This document shows positions 26,251 to 34,264 of a DNA stretch of 64,000 nucleotides, piece after piece. Where the stretch lies: contig JANQMU010000061.1 of NCBI GenBank assembly GCA_028279875.1, positions 62,001-126,000 on the forward strand, read 5' to 3'. The notes beneath the pieces were generated by a model that saw only the letters and a list, made by a program, of their open reading frames with translations, was not told the origin of the DNA and made no database searches. A program made the position numbers and the translations under genes. Origin of the DNA: Rhizobiaceae bacterium (GTDB lineage: Bacteria; Pseudomonadota; Alphaproteobacteria; Rhizobiales; Rhizobiaceae). Numbering within the stretch: position 1 is the first letter of the stretch; every line of letters begins with the position of its first letter.

Positions 26251-27459
26251 TTACTTGATCTTCGCGATCGCCGCTGCCGCCTCAGCCAGGGCGGCTTCAA
26301 CGGTCAGCTCTTCCGTCATCGCCTGCTGAATGGCTTTCTGGATCACGCGGGATTTCTCGCCATATTTCGGATCCGGACCACGCTGACGGGCAGATTTCAT
26401 TTGCTCGTTGAAGGTCGCAAAGGCTTCCGGCCACTGGTTGACCAGGACGTCAATGTCGGCGCGCGCCGACAGGCGCCCGCTGTCCCAGGCATTTTTCACA
26501 ACGTCTTCCGAGGTCATGTATTCTATGAACTTGAAGGACGCGTCCGGATCCTTGGCCCCGGTGGGAATGACCCAATTATAGTCGCCGAGCGCGGATGCCT
26601 CGATGTTGACGCCGTCCTTCACGGGCAGTGTGCGAACACCCCAGTTGAACTTGGCGTCTTTCTCGATCCGCGGCAGTTCCCAGGGACCGGAAATGACCAG
26701 GGCTGCATTCTTGGCCATGAAAGTGGATGTGCCTTCGAATTGGCGCATTGTCAGAACGTCTTTTGACGAATAGCCGTTCTTCACAAGATCAACCCAGACC
26801 TGCAGGGCAGATGCGGCTTCGGGCGTGTCGAGCGTGTCGATGTCCGCGCCGGCCTGCCACAACCAGGGCAGGAATTGGAATGTGCCTTCCTCGGTTGCGA
26901 TCGCAGAGAAAGCAAGGCCGAAACGCTCGCCGGGAACGGTGAGTGCTTCCGCCGCTGAAATCAGCCCGCTCCAGGTGCCAAGGGATTCGACTGAAATCCC
27001 TTTTTCATCGAGCAGGTCCTTGTTGTAGTAGAGAGCGAGTGTATTGGCCGCGCGCGGCACGGCATAAACCTTGCCATCCCATTGCGCGGAGTTCCACGGG
27101 CCCGGGTGATAGTCTTCGCCATTCACCTTGTCTGACGCGGCAACCCTGTCGGTCAGGTCCATCAGCGCGTTGCCGACAACAAAGGCGGGAACCGAGTTGC
27201 TTGCCAGCATCACGGCATCCGGCACATCGCCGGTGGCAATCGCTTTCAGCAATTCAGGCTCAAGCTGGGCAAACGGAACGATGCGCTCTTCCGCCTGCAC
27301 ATCTGGATCGATTTCGTTGAAAGACTTGATCCCGTCATGGACCATGTCCTTGTCGATATTGATAACGTGCCAGACATCGAGCGTGGTCTGCGCAAAGGCC
27401 GCCACCGGCGCTGACGCCATTGCGGCTGCCGCTACAACCGTCATTAAAAGTCTTTTCAT
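26251..27459 (-). CDS. ABC transporter sugar-binding protein (family 1)
   Basis: 402 residues with a classic Sec signal peptide: MKRLLMTVVAAAAMASAP, cleaved after AAFAQ near residue 24. The mature protein shows DVWHVINIDKDM, GDVPDAVMLASNSVPAFV and SFKFIEYMTSEDVVKNAW, the pattern of family 1 solute-binding proteins. First gene of the transporter operon. Its promoter carries the LacI operator shared with the GH31 gene at 2145, so the ligand is probably an alpha-linked oligosaccharide or glycoside (inference). Confidence 0.92.
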   Translation of the reverse strand: MKRLLMTVVAAAAMASAPVAAFAQTTLDVWHVINIDKDMVHDGIKSFNEIDPDVQAEERIVPFAQLEPELLKAIATGDVPDAVMLASNSVPAFVVGNALMDLTDRVAASDKVNGEDYHPGPWNSAQWDGKVYAVPRAANTLALYYNKDLLDEKGISVESLGTWSGLISAAEALTVPGERFGLAFSAIATEEGTFQFLPWLWQAGADIDTLDTPEAASALQVWVDLVKNGYSSKDVLTMRQFEGTSTFMAKNAALVISGPWELPRIEKDAKFNWGVRTLPVKDGVNIEASALGDYNWVIPTGAKDPDASFKFIEYMTSEDVVKNAWDSGRLSARADIDVLVNQWPEAFATFNEQMKSARQRGPDPKYGEKSRVIQKAIQQAMTEELTVEAALAEAAAAIAKIK

Positions 27460-27808
27460 ATCATTCCTCCCTTCGGACTAGGATGGGTTTGACGTTTCGT
27501 TTCATGGTCAGACAGCCGGGCCGGCCCCATGCTGAAGCGTGCCGCGATATGTTTGACACCAATGGATTCGGGGCGCTCGTTTCTGGACAAAACGAGCAGC
27601 CTCGGAAGGGCGCAGAAGCCGCCACAAACAGATTTTCCACAAACCTCCTCCCGGAACTTGACACTATGGGCTTTCCTCAAAAGCGTCAATACAAACGTTT
27701 GTATTTTTATTTTTTCGCGATGCAAACGATTGGAGTCGCAACTGTCAATCGGAGCAGAATTGGAGTTCAAGTGGTTGAATACCGAAGTCGGACGCAGCGG
27801 GTCCGACG
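27460..27808. other. Regulatory intergenic region between LacI and binding-protein genes
   Basis: About 350 bases with no gene. It holds the promoter/operator at 27662-27706 and a degenerate second operator-like word GCAAACGATTGG at 27722-27733. The leader from the predicted promoter to the ATG is about 195 bases; no riboswitch-like element was recognised in it. Confidence 0.6.
27662..27706 (-). promoter_or_regulatory. Promoter and LacI-family operator (copy 2) of the sugar ABC operon
   Basis: AATACAAACGTTTGTATT at 27689-27706 is identical to the GH31 operator; identity extends to 22 bases including the preceding GTC. On the minus strand TTGACG (27690-27685), a 17-base spacer and TAGTGT (27667-27662) form a promoter whose -35 box is covered by the operator. 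Position fits simple repression. Confidence 0.8.
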
Positions 27809-28819
27809 CTAGCCCAGGAAATGGGATGACCGCAGCAACGGCTCCGGGGAAACCGTGTGGTGCTGTGGCTCAGCTGCACCCTCGGATCCCAACCGCTGAA
27901 TCATGACCTGGCTCAACAGGTGGGCAACCTTTTGGTCCTGGGTTGAGAAAGTCGACAGCGGAGGAGCCGTATGTTCCGCACCCGGAAAATTCTGGCCGCC
28001 AAACAGCGCGATCTCATGACCGATTTTTTGCCCTTGTCGGGCTGCGCTACGATAAAATCCAAAGGCGAGCGAATCCTGGATGCAGGCAAATGCAGATCGA
28101 TTTGCCGCGCTCAAAACCTCGTCGGCGAGCTTCTCTCCCTGGCTCTCTGACATCTCCACCCGGCGCACGGTCGTGTTATCCAGTTCGCGGAGCCTGGCTT
28201 CATCCAGGGCGCCCCTCACGAAGTTGTCCGCGAAACGAAGTCCCTCGGACGCGGACACGATGGTCAGCGAATCGGGCCGGTTTTCCGACAGGGCGGAGAC
28301 CGCGATCTGCCCGGCTTCAACATAGTCGATCTCAACCCAGGAATGTTCGTCCGGCCAGGACGAGCGTCCGAAGCTGACGAATGGAAAGTTCTGGTCCAGC
28401 AGATATCTGATCCGCTCATCGCTCACACGAGTCCGGCCGAGGACAATCGCGTCGGCCATGCGATCATCCACAACAGAGCGGACAATCTCTATCTCTTCGT
28501 CCCAATCCCGTGCCGCAAAGACGGCAAGGGACATTTCCTCTTTTCTCAGATACGAATCCAGAGTCGCCAGCAGCTCCAGAAAAACGGGGCTGGCAAAACG
28601 TTGTTGTGGAGGGGAGAGCAACACGGCCACCCTCCCGGTCTTGCCTCCCCGCAAGGCTCTCGCCGCCGAGTTCGGACGATACCCCAGCTTGTCGGCAAGA
28701 TTCTGGACCATCCTGGTGGTCTCCGGCTTGACCCTCGGATCATTGCGCAAAGCGCGGGACACCGTGGAAACATCCACGTTCAGCTCCTCCGCAAGGTGCT
28801 TGATCCCAATCTTCGCCAT
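27809..28819 (-). CDS. LacI family transcriptional repressor
   Basis: 336 residues from ATG 28819 (MAKIGIKHLAEE), seven bases after a GGAG; the frame extends nine codons further without need. The N-terminal helix-turn-helix reads LAEELNVDVSTVSRALRNDP, with V-S as the operator-reading pair, then the hinge YRPNSAARALRGGKTG and a periplasmic-binding-protein-like sugar domain. It is transcribed towards the sugar ABC operon. Three related operators (GH31, transporter, its own upstream region) define a putative autoregulated alpha-glycoside regulon. Confidence 0.9.
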   Translation of the reverse strand: MAKIGIKHLAEELNVDVSTVSRALRNDPRVKPETTRMVQNLADKLGYRPNSAARALRGGKTGRVAVLLSPPQQRFASPVFLELLATLDSYLRKEEMSLAVFAARDWDEEIEIVRSVVDDRMADAIVLGRTRVSDERIRYLLDQNFPFVSFGRSSWPDEHSWVEIDYVEAGQIAVSALSENRPDSLTIVSASEGLRFADNFVRGALDEARLRELDNTTVRRVEMSESQGEKLADEVLSAANRSAFACIQDSLAFGFYRSAARQGQKIGHEIALFGGQNFPGAEHTAPPLSTFSTQDQKVAHLLSQVMIQRLGSEGAAEPQHHTVSPEPLLRSSHFLG

Positions 28820-28889
28820 CGACACTCCGCTCCCGATCTCCCGCACAGAGATATGTCATATGCAATCGATTGAATAGCATCTTTTCGGT

Positions 28890-28907
28890 CATGCAGACGT
28901 TTGTATG
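28890..28907. promoter_or_regulatory. Degenerate LacI-family operator (copy 3) upstream of the repressor
   Basis: CATGCAGACGTTTGTATG matches the consensus half-site GTTTGTAT on one side and GTCTGCAT on the other, centred on CG. It lies 71-88 bases before the repressor start, so autoregulation is plausible. A separate CAATCGATTG palindrome sits at 28863-28872, nearer the gene. Confidence 0.5.
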
Positions 28908-29082
28908 CGCGGTTCTCCAGGCTTTGCGTTGTCGCATGCGTCGGCGGTTCCGGAAAGAGCCAGCACGCATTCCGCAAGATCCGGAGTACTGACAGGTGCT
29001 TACAAAATGGCTGCAATCCGAATTTGGCTCGGGCATAATGAGTGGATGGCCCGGACTGCAGACAGGATGAGAGGGCGGGGCG

Positions 29083-30102
29083 ATGACGCTTGAATTGCAG
29101 GAACTGCCGGCTTTGTCGCTGACCGGCAACGGGCGGCAGGTGCACGAGACTGTCTTTGCCAGCAGCTTGGCTGAACGCCTTGGGGACGGCGATATCCGGC
29201 TGAACCTTTCCGGCGTGGAGGGCGACGGGCAGGTCGAGTTTGTCGAGCTTGATCCCTGGTGCAATCTTATTGTCAGCCGTTGTTACTGGAAACAGCCAGG
29301 TGCGCTGCGCTATCGCGGAGAAGGGTGGATCCGGTTCAATTTCTGCCTGACTGCCGATGCAACCTTCGTTTTCGATCAACACGGCGCCTATGACCTCAAG
29401 GGCAGCGAGCTTCGGGTCTTCCATCAACCCGAGGGGATCGACTGCGGTCACATCATCCACCCCGAGGCGCACTCGGTTTGCGTAACCCTGTCGCTGCATC
29501 GTGACCAGATGATCCGGCGCATGCGCGAGACACCCGAACTGGCGGGTACGGCGCTGGCCCGACTTGCTGACGATGACGGCTTCTTTTTCGAACGGCTAAG
29601 CCAGCGGCCGGAGGCGTTGAGAGCCGTACGCGATCTCCTCGACAATCCCTATGGCGGCAGTTTGCGCGCCCGTTACGTTCGCGCCAAGAGTGAGGGGCTG
29701 CTGTGCGCTGCCTTTGACGCGATGCTTGAGCGAAGCGTGGAACCACGCGCGCCCTTCATGCGCGACGCGGATTGGCAGCGCGTTGACACGGCCAGGAAGC
29801 ATATCGATCGCGACATTCTCAATGTACCGTCTGTTGAACGCCTGGCACGGCTGGTCGGGCTTAATCGCAACAAATTGTCGTATGGCTTCAGGCATCGCTT
29901 CAATGTCACGATATCGCGCTACATCGCAATCGAGCGTCTGGAACTGGCCTGGCAGCTGCTGGAGGCCGGTCAGTTGAGCGTGTCACAGATTGCCGACCAG
30001 GTGGGTTATGCGCATGTCTCGAGCTTTTCGGCAGCATTCAAGGCGCATTTCGGCCTTTCGCCCCGCAAGATAGCCGCTAGCATGCGCGCAAGTCTGCAAT
30101 AG
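29083..30102 (+). CDS. AraC family transcriptional regulator
   Basis: 339 residues. A long N-terminal effector domain precedes the C-terminal double helix-turn-helix (VERLARLVGLNRNKLSYGF, then VSQIADQVGYAHVSSFSAAF and LSPRKI). This is the PchR-like layout. It lies directly before the alpha/beta hydrolase and broken amidase in the same direction, so it could activate those genes. A GAGGGCGGGG purine run precedes the ATG. No operator was identified. Confidence 0.88.
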   Translation: MTLELQELPALSLTGNGRQVHETVFASSLAERLGDGDIRLNLSGVEGDGQVEFVELDPWCNLIVSRCYWKQPGALRYRGEGWIRFNFCLTADATFVFDQHGAYDLKGSELRVFHQPEGIDCGHIIHPEAHSVCVTLSLHRDQMIRRMRETPELAGTALARLADDDGFFFERLSQRPEALRAVRDLLDNPYGGSLRARYVRAKSEGLLCAAFDAMLERSVEPRAPFMRDADWQRVDTARKHIDRDILNVPSVERLARLVGLNRNKLSYGFRHRFNVTISRYIAIERLELAWQLLEAGQLSVSQIADQVGYAHVSSFSAAFKAHFGLSPRKIAASMRASLQ

Positions 30103-30197
30103 TGCAGCGCGCCTAACTCTTTGTGATAACCGCCTAAGCGCAGCCGTTTATCGGCAGCTAGTCTCTTCCGAACATTTGTTCTGCAACGGGAGAAGAC

Positions 30198-30929
30198 ATG
30201 TCGACGCTTGAATTCGTGCTTGTTCATGGCTCATGGCATACGGGCGAGTGCTGGGATGAGGTCAAGGCGGGCCTGGAGGCGAAAGGTCATCGGGCATTTG
30301 CCCCGACCTTGCCCGGCCGCGGCCCCGGCCAGAGCACCGATGTGACGATGCGCGACTATGCCGATTCGGTGGCGCACTTTGTCGCGGCCGAGGATCTGTC
30401 GGGTATCGTGCTGGTCGGGCACAGCGCAGGCGGCACCGTTGTCTGCAAGGCGGCCGAACAGCTTGGCGGCCGCATCAGCCGGCTCGTTCTGGTATCGCCA
30501 CTCCTGGCGGACAGTGGCAGTGCGCTGACGGATGCCGTGCCGCCCGACTATGCGGGCCTCTTTGCCCATATGGCGTCGGAATCGCCGGACAATACCGTCG
30601 TGGTGCCCTGGGAGGTATGGCGTGACTCCTTTATCGGCGATGCCGAGGAGGCGCTGGCCCGCAAGGCCTACGAACAGCTCTGCGCCGAGCCGTTCGGCCC
30701 GGTGTCGGAACCGGTCGACCTTGAGGCGTTCGCGGCGATGCCGATCGCCAAATCCTATGTCAACTGTACGGAGGATGTCGTCTTTCCGGTGGGCGAATAT
30801 GGGCTTTTCCCGCGCATGTACCAGAAGATTGCACCGTGCCGGTTGGTGAACGCCCATGGCAGCCATGAGATGATGTATTCCAACCCGCAGGGACTCACGG
30901 ACGCCCTGGTGAAAGCCGGACGACCGTGA
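30198..30929 (+). CDS. Alpha/beta hydrolase (small esterase type)
   Basis: 243 residues with the oxyanion HGSWHTGECW motif near the start, the nucleophile elbow LVGHSAGG (serine about residue 79) and the catalytic histidine in NAHGSHEMMY near the end. It resembles the plant salicylate-esterase/hydroxynitrile-lyase-like branch found in soil bacteria. No signal peptide. GGGAGAAG precedes the start. It is followed after 19 bases by an amidase remnant, so it may once have been part of a two-gene ester/amide hydrolysis unit. Confidence 0.85.
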   Translation: MSTLEFVLVHGSWHTGECWDEVKAGLEAKGHRAFAPTLPGRGPGQSTDVTMRDYADSVAHFVAAEDLSGIVLVGHSAGGTVVCKAAEQLGGRISRLVLVSPLLADSGSALTDAVPPDYAGLFAHMASESPDNTVVVPWEVWRDSFIGDAEEALARKAYEQLCAEPFGPVSEPVDLEAFAAMPIAKSYVNCTEDVVFPVGEYGLFPRMYQKIAPCRLVNAHGSHEMMYSNPQGLTDALVKAGRP

Positions 30930-30948
30930 GGTGAAGGATGACTTGCCG

Positions 30949-31200
30949 ATGGCAGCAGAAAGTTGACCGAAATTGCGCCAAGATGATTATGCGCTGCGCG
31001 ATGCGGGCGAATTGGCAGGGCTCATTCGCCTGGACGCTGTTTCCCCAAAGCAGGTTCTGGACGCGGCGACTGCCCGTATTGTCCGCCTGAATCCGAGCAT
31101 TAGCGCGGTCGTCGAGACCTTGTTCGAGCAGGCGCGCGAGGCGCTGGCAGAAACAGCCGCTGGAGGCTATTCGGGCGACGGTGCTCGGGACGCGGTGAAG
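30949..31200 (+). pseudogene. Amidase (amidase signature family), N-terminal remnant
   Basis: The frame from ATG 30949 meets TGA at codon 6 (30964-30966), then continues open with LRDAGELAGLIRLDAVSPKQ and VLDAATARIVRLNPSISAV. This is the N-terminal helix pair of amidase signature enzymes. Homology stops near 31200, where IS5-type transposase sequence takes over, so the catalytic Ser-Ser-Lys region is absent. A disrupted gene: an early nonsense codon plus loss of the C-terminal five sixths. Confidence 0.75.
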
Positions 31201-31430
31201 GCATTCGATGGTCCCGCAATCGAGATTGTCAAACGCCCGCTCAGCGCCACGGTTTCGTCGTCATCGCCCGCTTCCGGGTTGTCGAGCGTACGTTTGGTTG
31301 GCTCGGTTGCTGCCGCAGATTGGCGAAGGATCGGGAGACATCCATCGCCTCCGCCGATGCTGGACCCTCATCGCTTCAATACGCGGCTCAAACCGCTTCA
31401 TCGCAAGAAGACCGGCCCGCGAATTCTGAG
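31201..31430 (+). mobile_element. IS5-family transposase C-terminal remnant
   Basis: Three short stretches in shifting frames rebuild the end of an IS5-type DDE transposase: IEIVKR near 31216-31233, HGFVVIARFRVVERTFGWLG onward from 31248, and WTLIASIR from 31361. At least two frameshifts separate them. A TTCTGAGTCAGACTCTCAG word at the far edge (about 31424-31442) might be a terminal repeat relic. Only about 75 codons survive, so it cannot move by itself. Confidence 0.75.
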
Positions 31431-31438
31431 TCAGACTC

Positions 31439-31789
31439 TCAGTCGGCGACGCAGGTCAGCGTATACTTTATGTTGTAATCATCGCCCGCGTGGTTCTTGT
31501 TGCAGTGGCACCCGGGGTAACCGGGGCCATAGTCGATCGACTGGCAGTCGATGGTCAAATTCGGAGAAGAGCAGATCATCTCAAACCCGGTGGTGACCAG
31601 CGAGCAATTGCCCCAAAGGGTCATCTCATCACAATCGGTGCCGACGTGGTATTCACCGCTACATTTTTTCTCCGTGCAGTTGATTTCATGTGTGCTGTTG
31701 TGGTTGTCACTCAGGCACGCAAATGCAGGTGCGGTCACACCGATGAACGCCCCCATGGCCAGAACGACCAAAAGTCTCAGGCTCCGCAT
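31439..31789 (-). CDS. Small secreted cysteine-rich protein (paralogue A)
   Basis: 116 residues with a clear signal peptide (RLLVVLAMGAFIGVTAPAFA, cleavage near residue 24) and about ten cysteines in the mature part. Shared with the two + strand neighbours are the CSSP tetrapeptide, the I-D/K-C that follows it, a C-x-C pair (PGCHCNKN) and a final cysteine close to the C-terminus. Unlike them it has a longer variable middle. No known family recognised. Even cysteine number suggests disulphides in the periplasm or outside. It lies between an IS remnant and its paralogues in a likely mobile region. Confidence 0.65.
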   Translation of the reverse strand: MRSLRLLVVLAMGAFIGVTAPAFACLSDNHNSTHEINCTEKKCSGEYHVGTDCDEMTLWGNCSLVTTGFEMICSSPNLTIDCQSIDYGPGYPGCHCNKNHAGDDYNIKYTLTCVAD

Positions 31790-32184
31790 AAGTTAATCCT
31801 CTCGGTTCGCAGATCTCTGCACGCCTAAAGCGATTTGCGCAACGCTCCATTGGCAGTCTACTTGGAACTCTGCAACTTAAGATTCCTCAGACTGGTCAAC
31901 AACGCAAGCACATTGGTATGTCAGGTTGTGGTTGGCGCAGCCTGTGAACACCACAGGAATGCTGCAGGTCGTTTTCTTGACGTTGGTGTAAGGTTCTTTG
32001 GTCTGGTGTTGCCCCATTTCACCGGACATTCCAGCTAGCCTGAGTTGTTCACCGGGCGGTTTGCTTGCGTTTTGGTCGCGCGTCATTGGCCGCGAGCAGA
32101 CCGGCTGGTCTATGACGATCGTCGTTTACAGACCGGGCAATGCTCTCTATCGTTGTAAACTCCGGACTCATCGGGAGCAAAAGG
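31790..32184. other. Non-coding stretch between divergent cysteine-rich protein genes
   Basis: About 395 bases separating the divergent genes at 31439 and 32185. No convincing gene, repeat or terminator. A 69-codon minus frame here has a C-A-C motif near its end but no signal peptide, and is not called. Confidence 0.5.
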
Positions 32185-32535
32185 ATGTACAGGACACTGA
32201 CGATAATTGCCGGAGTCGTGGCTGCCATCGCTGTGTTTGCGATTTCGGGCGAAGCCGTCGCAAAGCGAAACCCTGATCAGCATTTCAATTTCACCCAGAA
32301 TGGGGTTGAACATCACACGACGATCGACCACGGTTACACCTATATCTACATCACTTGCTATGGGAAATCTGATCCCGCAAAGGCTGCACAGGATGGATGG
32401 GATGGTGTTTGTTCCTCTCCGGAGGCAGGAATTACGTGTAGTTTTCAGGTTCCCCATAGTAGATGCAGTTGTATGAGCGACACCAAGAAAGCGCATACGG
32501 TAAAAGTCAGCGTATCCAACTGTTTTGATCACTGA
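32185..32535 (+). CDS. Small secreted cysteine-rich protein (paralogue B)
   Basis: 116 residues from ATG 32185, behind a GGGAGCAAAAGG site; the frame extends upstream to 32140. Signal peptide TIIAGVVAAIAVFAISGEAVA, then NPDQHFNF, a TTIDHGYT stretch, TCYGKSDP, CSSPEAGITC, CSCMSDTKKAHTV and a C-terminal cysteine. These blocks align one for one with the gene at 32850 (NPDQHLNF, TTVDKGKT, TCYGRQAD, CSSPEVGIKC, CHCSSDAPNAHTV). Unknown function; a small disulphide-stabilised extracytoplasmic protein is the only safe statement. Confidence 0.7.
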   Translation: MYRTLTIIAGVVAAIAVFAISGEAVAKRNPDQHFNFTQNGVEHHTTIDHGYTYIYITCYGKSDPAKAAQDGWDGVCSSPEAGITCSFQVPHSRCSCMSDTKKAHTVKVSVSNCFDH

Positions 32536-32849
32536 CGATACACAGAGTTTAAGTTTGGCATTGGGTTAAAACAGGGCCAACCCTTACCGCTCGGAATTGC
32601 AAAACTGGCTGGCGTAATGTGCCAACGGTATTTCGACCGGGTCTGCCGCCCTCCAGGCCGACGGAGTTGATCGGCGCAACTTTATCGAGCCGGTCTCTGC
32701 TGTCGTACGCACACGCGGCGAGAAACGGGGTCGATGGCTACTTGAATGCGTCGCCGGCGGCGCGGCAGCAAGGCGACGTCGCTCGGCGATCCAAGCCCGA
32801 CGGGAGGAATAACCGATCATGCGGGCTTAAACTGAGGAGTTCAATAGAA
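32536..32849. other. Non-coding stretch between paralogues B and C
   Basis: About 310 bases. The frame of the downstream gene is open through much of it but has arginine-rich, non-conserved sequence ahead of the signal peptide, so it is treated as untranslated. Nothing else seen. Confidence 0.5.
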
Positions 32850-33197
32850 ATGTCTCAAGCGATTTTGGCAATAGCAGGCACGATGACCGTCATTGTTGGA
32901 TTGGGAATGTCCGGCGCGGCGGTGGCCGCCGACCATAACCCAGACCAGCACTTAAACTTCGAGTGCTCGAATTGTAAGCACAACACAACAGTCGACAAAG
33001 GAAAAACCAATCTTGTTGTGACTTGCTATGGAAGGCAGGCAGACCCCGAAAGCCCCGACAACTTTTCTGCATTCTGCTCATCACCTGAGGTCGGAATCAA
33101 ATGTAATTGGTCTGCGAAAGCCGGTGCTTGTCATTGTTCAAGCGACGCGCCAAACGCTCACACCGTGCATGTCACCATAAACGACTGCAGCCAATAG
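32850..33197 (+). CDS. Small secreted cysteine-rich protein (paralogue C)
   Basis: 115 residues from ATG 32850 with GAGGAG a suitable distance before it. Signal peptide ILAIAGTMTVIVGLGMSGAA ends near AVAA. The mature part has seven or eight cysteines, including an extra CSNC pair absent from paralogue B, and the family blocks listed for that gene. Tandem arrangement with B suggests local duplication. Codon use looks AT-richer than in the catabolic operons, in keeping with transfer. Confidence 0.7.
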   Translation: MSQAILAIAGTMTVIVGLGMSGAAVAADHNPDQHLNFECSNCKHNTTVDKGKTNLVVTCYGRQADPESPDNFSAFCSSPEVGIKCNWSAKAGACHCSSDAPNAHTVHVTINDCSQ

Positions 33198-33205
33198 AGG
33201 CGTCT

Positions 33206-33525
33206 TTATCCGGTTCTTCCTTTCGACGCGGGTTCTGAGCCCACTACGGCGATTGTTGACCCCTGCGCCGATTGAGCAACGCGGGAATCTTCATCTGGCC
33301 GCTGCGCGGTTACGTTTTCCAGGGAAAGCCTGATCAAATCGCCAAGCGTTGTACGGCGACCCTCCGACTGGTCGACGAAACCCCGCGATCCATGTCGGAT
33401 TTGATGCTGCGCGCCCAGGCTTGCGCTTCCTTTTTGGTACAGAACGTTGCGTTTTGATATGGCCAGCCTTTGCGTCGGATTTGGGCCTGCCATTGCGACA
33501 GGCCTTTTTCCCTGATCGTTGCCAT
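33206..33525 (-). pseudogene. Tyrosine recombinase (integrase), N-terminal frameshifted remnant
   Basis: From ATG 33525 the frame encodes MATIREKGLSQWQAQIRRKG and AQAWARSIKSDMDRG, the N-terminal start common to phage/island integrases. Near 33380 the homology jumps frame and continues as FVDQSEGRRTTLGDLIRLSL. The catalytic C-terminal domain is missing. With the tRNA 3' fragment just upstream, this is the decayed integrase stub of an element inserted at tRNA-Arg. Confidence 0.75.
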
Positions 33526-33635
33526 TTGACACCCTCGTCAATTCTGAGTGTGCCAAAATTGTGCCAGACGTTGATCCTGACATTCCTCGTGACGATTTCT
33601 TTCTCTCTAAGGTGCTGATTTTTATTAGGAATTTT

Positions 33636-33684
33636 TGCAAACCCGACACGATTCGAACGTGTGAGCTCTGCCTTCGGAGGGCGA
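33636..33684 (-). other. 3' half of tRNA-Arg(CCG): probable attachment-site remnant
   Basis: Read on the minus strand, the sequence contains CCCTCCGAAGGCAGAG (anticodon loop CTCCGAA, anticodon CCG), then a T-arm ACACG-TTCGAAT-CGTGT and CGGGT. This corresponds to the 3' half of bacterial tRNA-Arg(CCG). The acceptor 5' strand and D-arm are absent. Duplicated tRNA 3' ends next to an integrase are the usual att product of island integration. Matched from memory of tRNA-Arg, not by search. Confidence 0.65.
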
Positions 33685-33763
33685 GGGAATTATGATTTCC
33701 TGGTTTCTCTCAAATTCCGCTGCATTCCTTGTATCAGTTGCGCATGCAACCGGCGTGCTCGAT

Positions 33764-34264
33764 CTAGCGATCGGCTTGCAGCACGCCGGGCCGCATAGGA
33801 GCACGGCTCGCATCATAGTTTTCCAGAATCAGTTTGCGCATGAGTTTCATCAGGACATCGTATTCTTCGCGGTCGAGCGGTACCGTCAACTGGCGTTGGG
33901 CCTCGATCATTTTGGGCTGGACCGCCTCCACGAAAGTAAGACCTTCATCAGTTATCCGCGCCAGTTTCGCGCGTTTGTCCACAACACTTGCCGGCCGTTC
34001 CAACAGGCCGCGCCGTTCGAGCCGGCGTATAACATCCGCGACCGTGTTGCGGTCGGCACCGATCTGGTTGGCAATGGTTACCTGATCAAGAGCCTCGCGA
34101 TCATAAAGCACGGTGAGAACAGCAAACTGCAAAGGCGTGATATTGAACTCGCTGCACTCATCCAGGAAAAGCGCGACATGGATCTGGTGCAGCCGCCGGA
34201 TCAGAAAGCCGGGCCTATCCCACAGGCTGGTGAAGTCACGTCGTTTCGGTGTTGTTTCGTTCAT
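33764..34264 (-). CDS. MarR family transcriptional regulator
   Basis: 166 residues with the winged helix: FNITPLQFAVLTVLYD, the recognition helix ADRNTVADVIRRLERRGL and the wing DKRAKLARITDEG, flanked by dimerisation helices. Divergent from the HyuAB/F420 operon with a 317-base gap. MarR proteins typically repress divergent catabolic operons and release DNA on binding an aromatic or acidic ligand. The palindrome GTAGTATACTAC found in that gap and again before the TRAP transporter is the likely operator. Confidence 0.9.
   Translation of the reverse strand: MNETTPKRRDFTSLWDRPGFLIRRLHQIHVALFLDECSEFNITPLQFAVLTVLYDREALDQVTIANQIGADRNTVADVIRRLERRGLLERPASVVDKRAKLARITDEGLTFVEAVQPKMIEAQRQLTVPLDREEYDVLMKLMRKLILENYDASRAPMRPGVLQADR

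Noticed and set aside
31877-32086. 69-codon minus frame with a C-A-C motif, considered as a fourth cysteine-rich paralogue
   Set aside because: No signal peptide, no CSSP block, no ribosome site; similarity is limited to two cysteines.
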